From positions 1 through 6,425 of the forward strand of contig QKJO01000166.1 of NCBI GenBank assembly GCA_003249275.1: a stretch of DNA of 6,425 nucleotides, read 5' to 3'. Source of the stretch: Spirochaetaceae bacterium. GTDB taxonomy: Bacteria; Spirochaetota; Spirochaetia; Spirochaetales_E; Spirochaetaceae_B. The notes below the pieces were generated by a model, which saw only the letters and a program-made list of their open reading frames with translations, was not told where the DNA came from and searched no databases. A program made the translations under genes and the position numbers. Below are positions 5,791 to 6,425 of the stretch, in pieces (position 1 is the first letter of the stretch; each line of letters opens with the position of its first letter).

Positions 5791-6425
5791 TTAACCGATC
5801 TGTTCCATAAATGCTTCAATTCTGGTGCTCAATTGACCTGCGTCCTCCATGGAATAGTCCGTTTCAATCCTGAGAACGGGTATTCCCTTTCCCTCCAGAT
5901 TTTTTTCTACGGAAAAAGACTCCATCAGATAGGGCTGACAGAACTGAAGTCCATAGTGAATGACTCCGTCGGCTTTATACTTTGCCGCCATTTCTTCGAT
6001 ATGGCCCAGCCTGTCCTCATTGGGTGTGAACACGGCGCAGTCAATTTGAAAATAACGGTCTGTAACGGCCTCTATCAGATCCTCTACTGTGGAACAGTCT
6101 GAATCGACAAGGTTTCTGGAGCCCCGTTCGCCTATGCAGGACTCTTCCCCGACGATAACGGCATTGGACTGTTCAATCAGGGCCGGCAGTTTCCAGTTGG
6201 GTACGGCCATCGGACATCCGGAGATGAGGATTCTTTTCTTTCCTTCGCTGCCGCCCGCAGATGAGGAAGCCGAATTTCTCTGCTCCAGTTCATCACAAAG
6301 GGCATGAACCGAGTTTGTGAATCTTTCAGGATTATCATAAAAGGAAACCTGATTGACCAGCAGGGCGTCCAGGCCGGAAATCGGAGAAGGGACGGCATCC
6401 CTGAGTGATGCGAGGCGATGGAGAG
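5791..6425 (-). CDS. 2-hydroxyacyl-CoA dehydratase-family protein, probably double-cubane-cluster anaerobic reductase (YjiM-like); 5' part cut by window edge
   Basis: The reading frame stays open from 6423 down to the TAA at 5793-5791, so the window shows the last 210 residues of a gene that starts beyond the right edge. The ATG at 6210 is internal: the codons before it encode KRILISGCP, the conserved core preceding MAVPNWKLPALIE. Family members are usually some 370-430 residues, so about half is missing. In the visible fragment, likely Fe-S ligands are C70 (SGCPM), C96 (GEESCIGER) and C162 (LQFCQPY); C110 and C129 are further cysteines. The ends LRIETDYS and QLSTRIEAFMEQI are typical of HgdB/YjiM proteins. 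The GEESC and FTPNEDR segments favour the YjiM-like double-cubane branch over classic HgdA/HgdB subunits. With the downstream activase it would carry out an ATP-dependent low-potential reduction. A second subunit beyond the edge cannot be excluded. A Ser/Gly-rich loop lies at residues 50-63. Confidence 0.85.
   Translation of the reverse strand, partial: LHRLASLRDAVPSPISGLDALLVNQVSFYDNPERFTNSVHALCDELEQRNSASSSAGGSEGKKRILISGCPMAVPNWKLPALIEQSNAVIVGEESCIGERGSRNLVDSDCSTVEDLIEAVTDRYFQIDCAVFTPNEDRLGHIEEMAAKYKADGVIHYGLQFCQPYLMESFSVEKNLEGKGIPVLRIETDYSMEDAGQLSTRIEAFMEQIG

Noticed and set aside
5791..6210. A complete 139-residue gene starting at the ATG at 6210
   Set aside because: The frame is open for 71 more codons to the window edge and those codons encode conserved family sequence (LLVNQVSFYDNPE, KRILISGCP), so 6210 is an internal methionine of a longer, truncated-by-window gene.
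6177..6398. Open frame of 73 codons on the minus strand
   Set aside because: It lies in another frame over the dehydratase-family gene, has no family resemblance, and the overlapping frame carries clear conserved sequence.

Overview
The window holds eight protein-coding genes in three transcription units and almost no non-coding DNA. Base composition is moderate. The binding protein's signal peptide ends in an AFA-GGSKE-type junction, a pattern I associate with free-living Spirochaetota (Spirochaeta/Sediminispirochaeta/Oceanispirochaeta-like). The right-hand gene pair points to an anaerobe. The taxonomic call is inference from protein style only; no marker gene is present.

Left part (27-3410): a phosphonate/phosphite/phosphate-type ABC importer of the PhnCDE class. 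The binding-protein gene phnD reads leftwards. A roughly 100-bp divergent promoter region (951-1048) separates it from the rightward genes phnC (ATPase) and two tandem paralogous permeases (phnE1, phnE2). The parts together make a full importer: PhnD captures the ligand outside the inner membrane, the two PhnE proteins form the channel, and PhnC drives transport.

Middle (3414-5014): the rightward unit continues without a break into surE (5'/3'-nucleotidase, nucleoside monophosphate phosphatase) and a poorly characterised HAD-fold phosphatase-like gene. Junctions are 4-bp overlap, 1-bp overlap, 3-bp gap and 1-bp overlap, so phnC-phnE1-phnE2-surE-HAD looks like one translationally coupled operon. 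It joins uptake of a phosphorus compound with two predicted phosphate-ester hydrolases. This is the most interesting combination in the window.

Right part (5018-6425): a leftward pair, convergent with the HAD gene across only 3 bp. It consists of an ASKHA-fold [4Fe-4S] activase (HgdC/YjiL type) and, upstream of it, the C-terminal 210 residues of its partner. The partner is a 2-hydroxyacyl-CoA dehydratase-family protein that most resembles the single-subunit 'double-cubane-cluster anaerobic reductase' (YjiM-like) branch. It is cut by the window's right edge. Together they form an ATP-driven low-potential electron-transfer system of anaerobes whose substrate is unknown.

I saw no RNA gene, mobile element, CRISPR array, repeat or convincing rho-independent terminator. 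No stretch over 300 bases lacks a gene.
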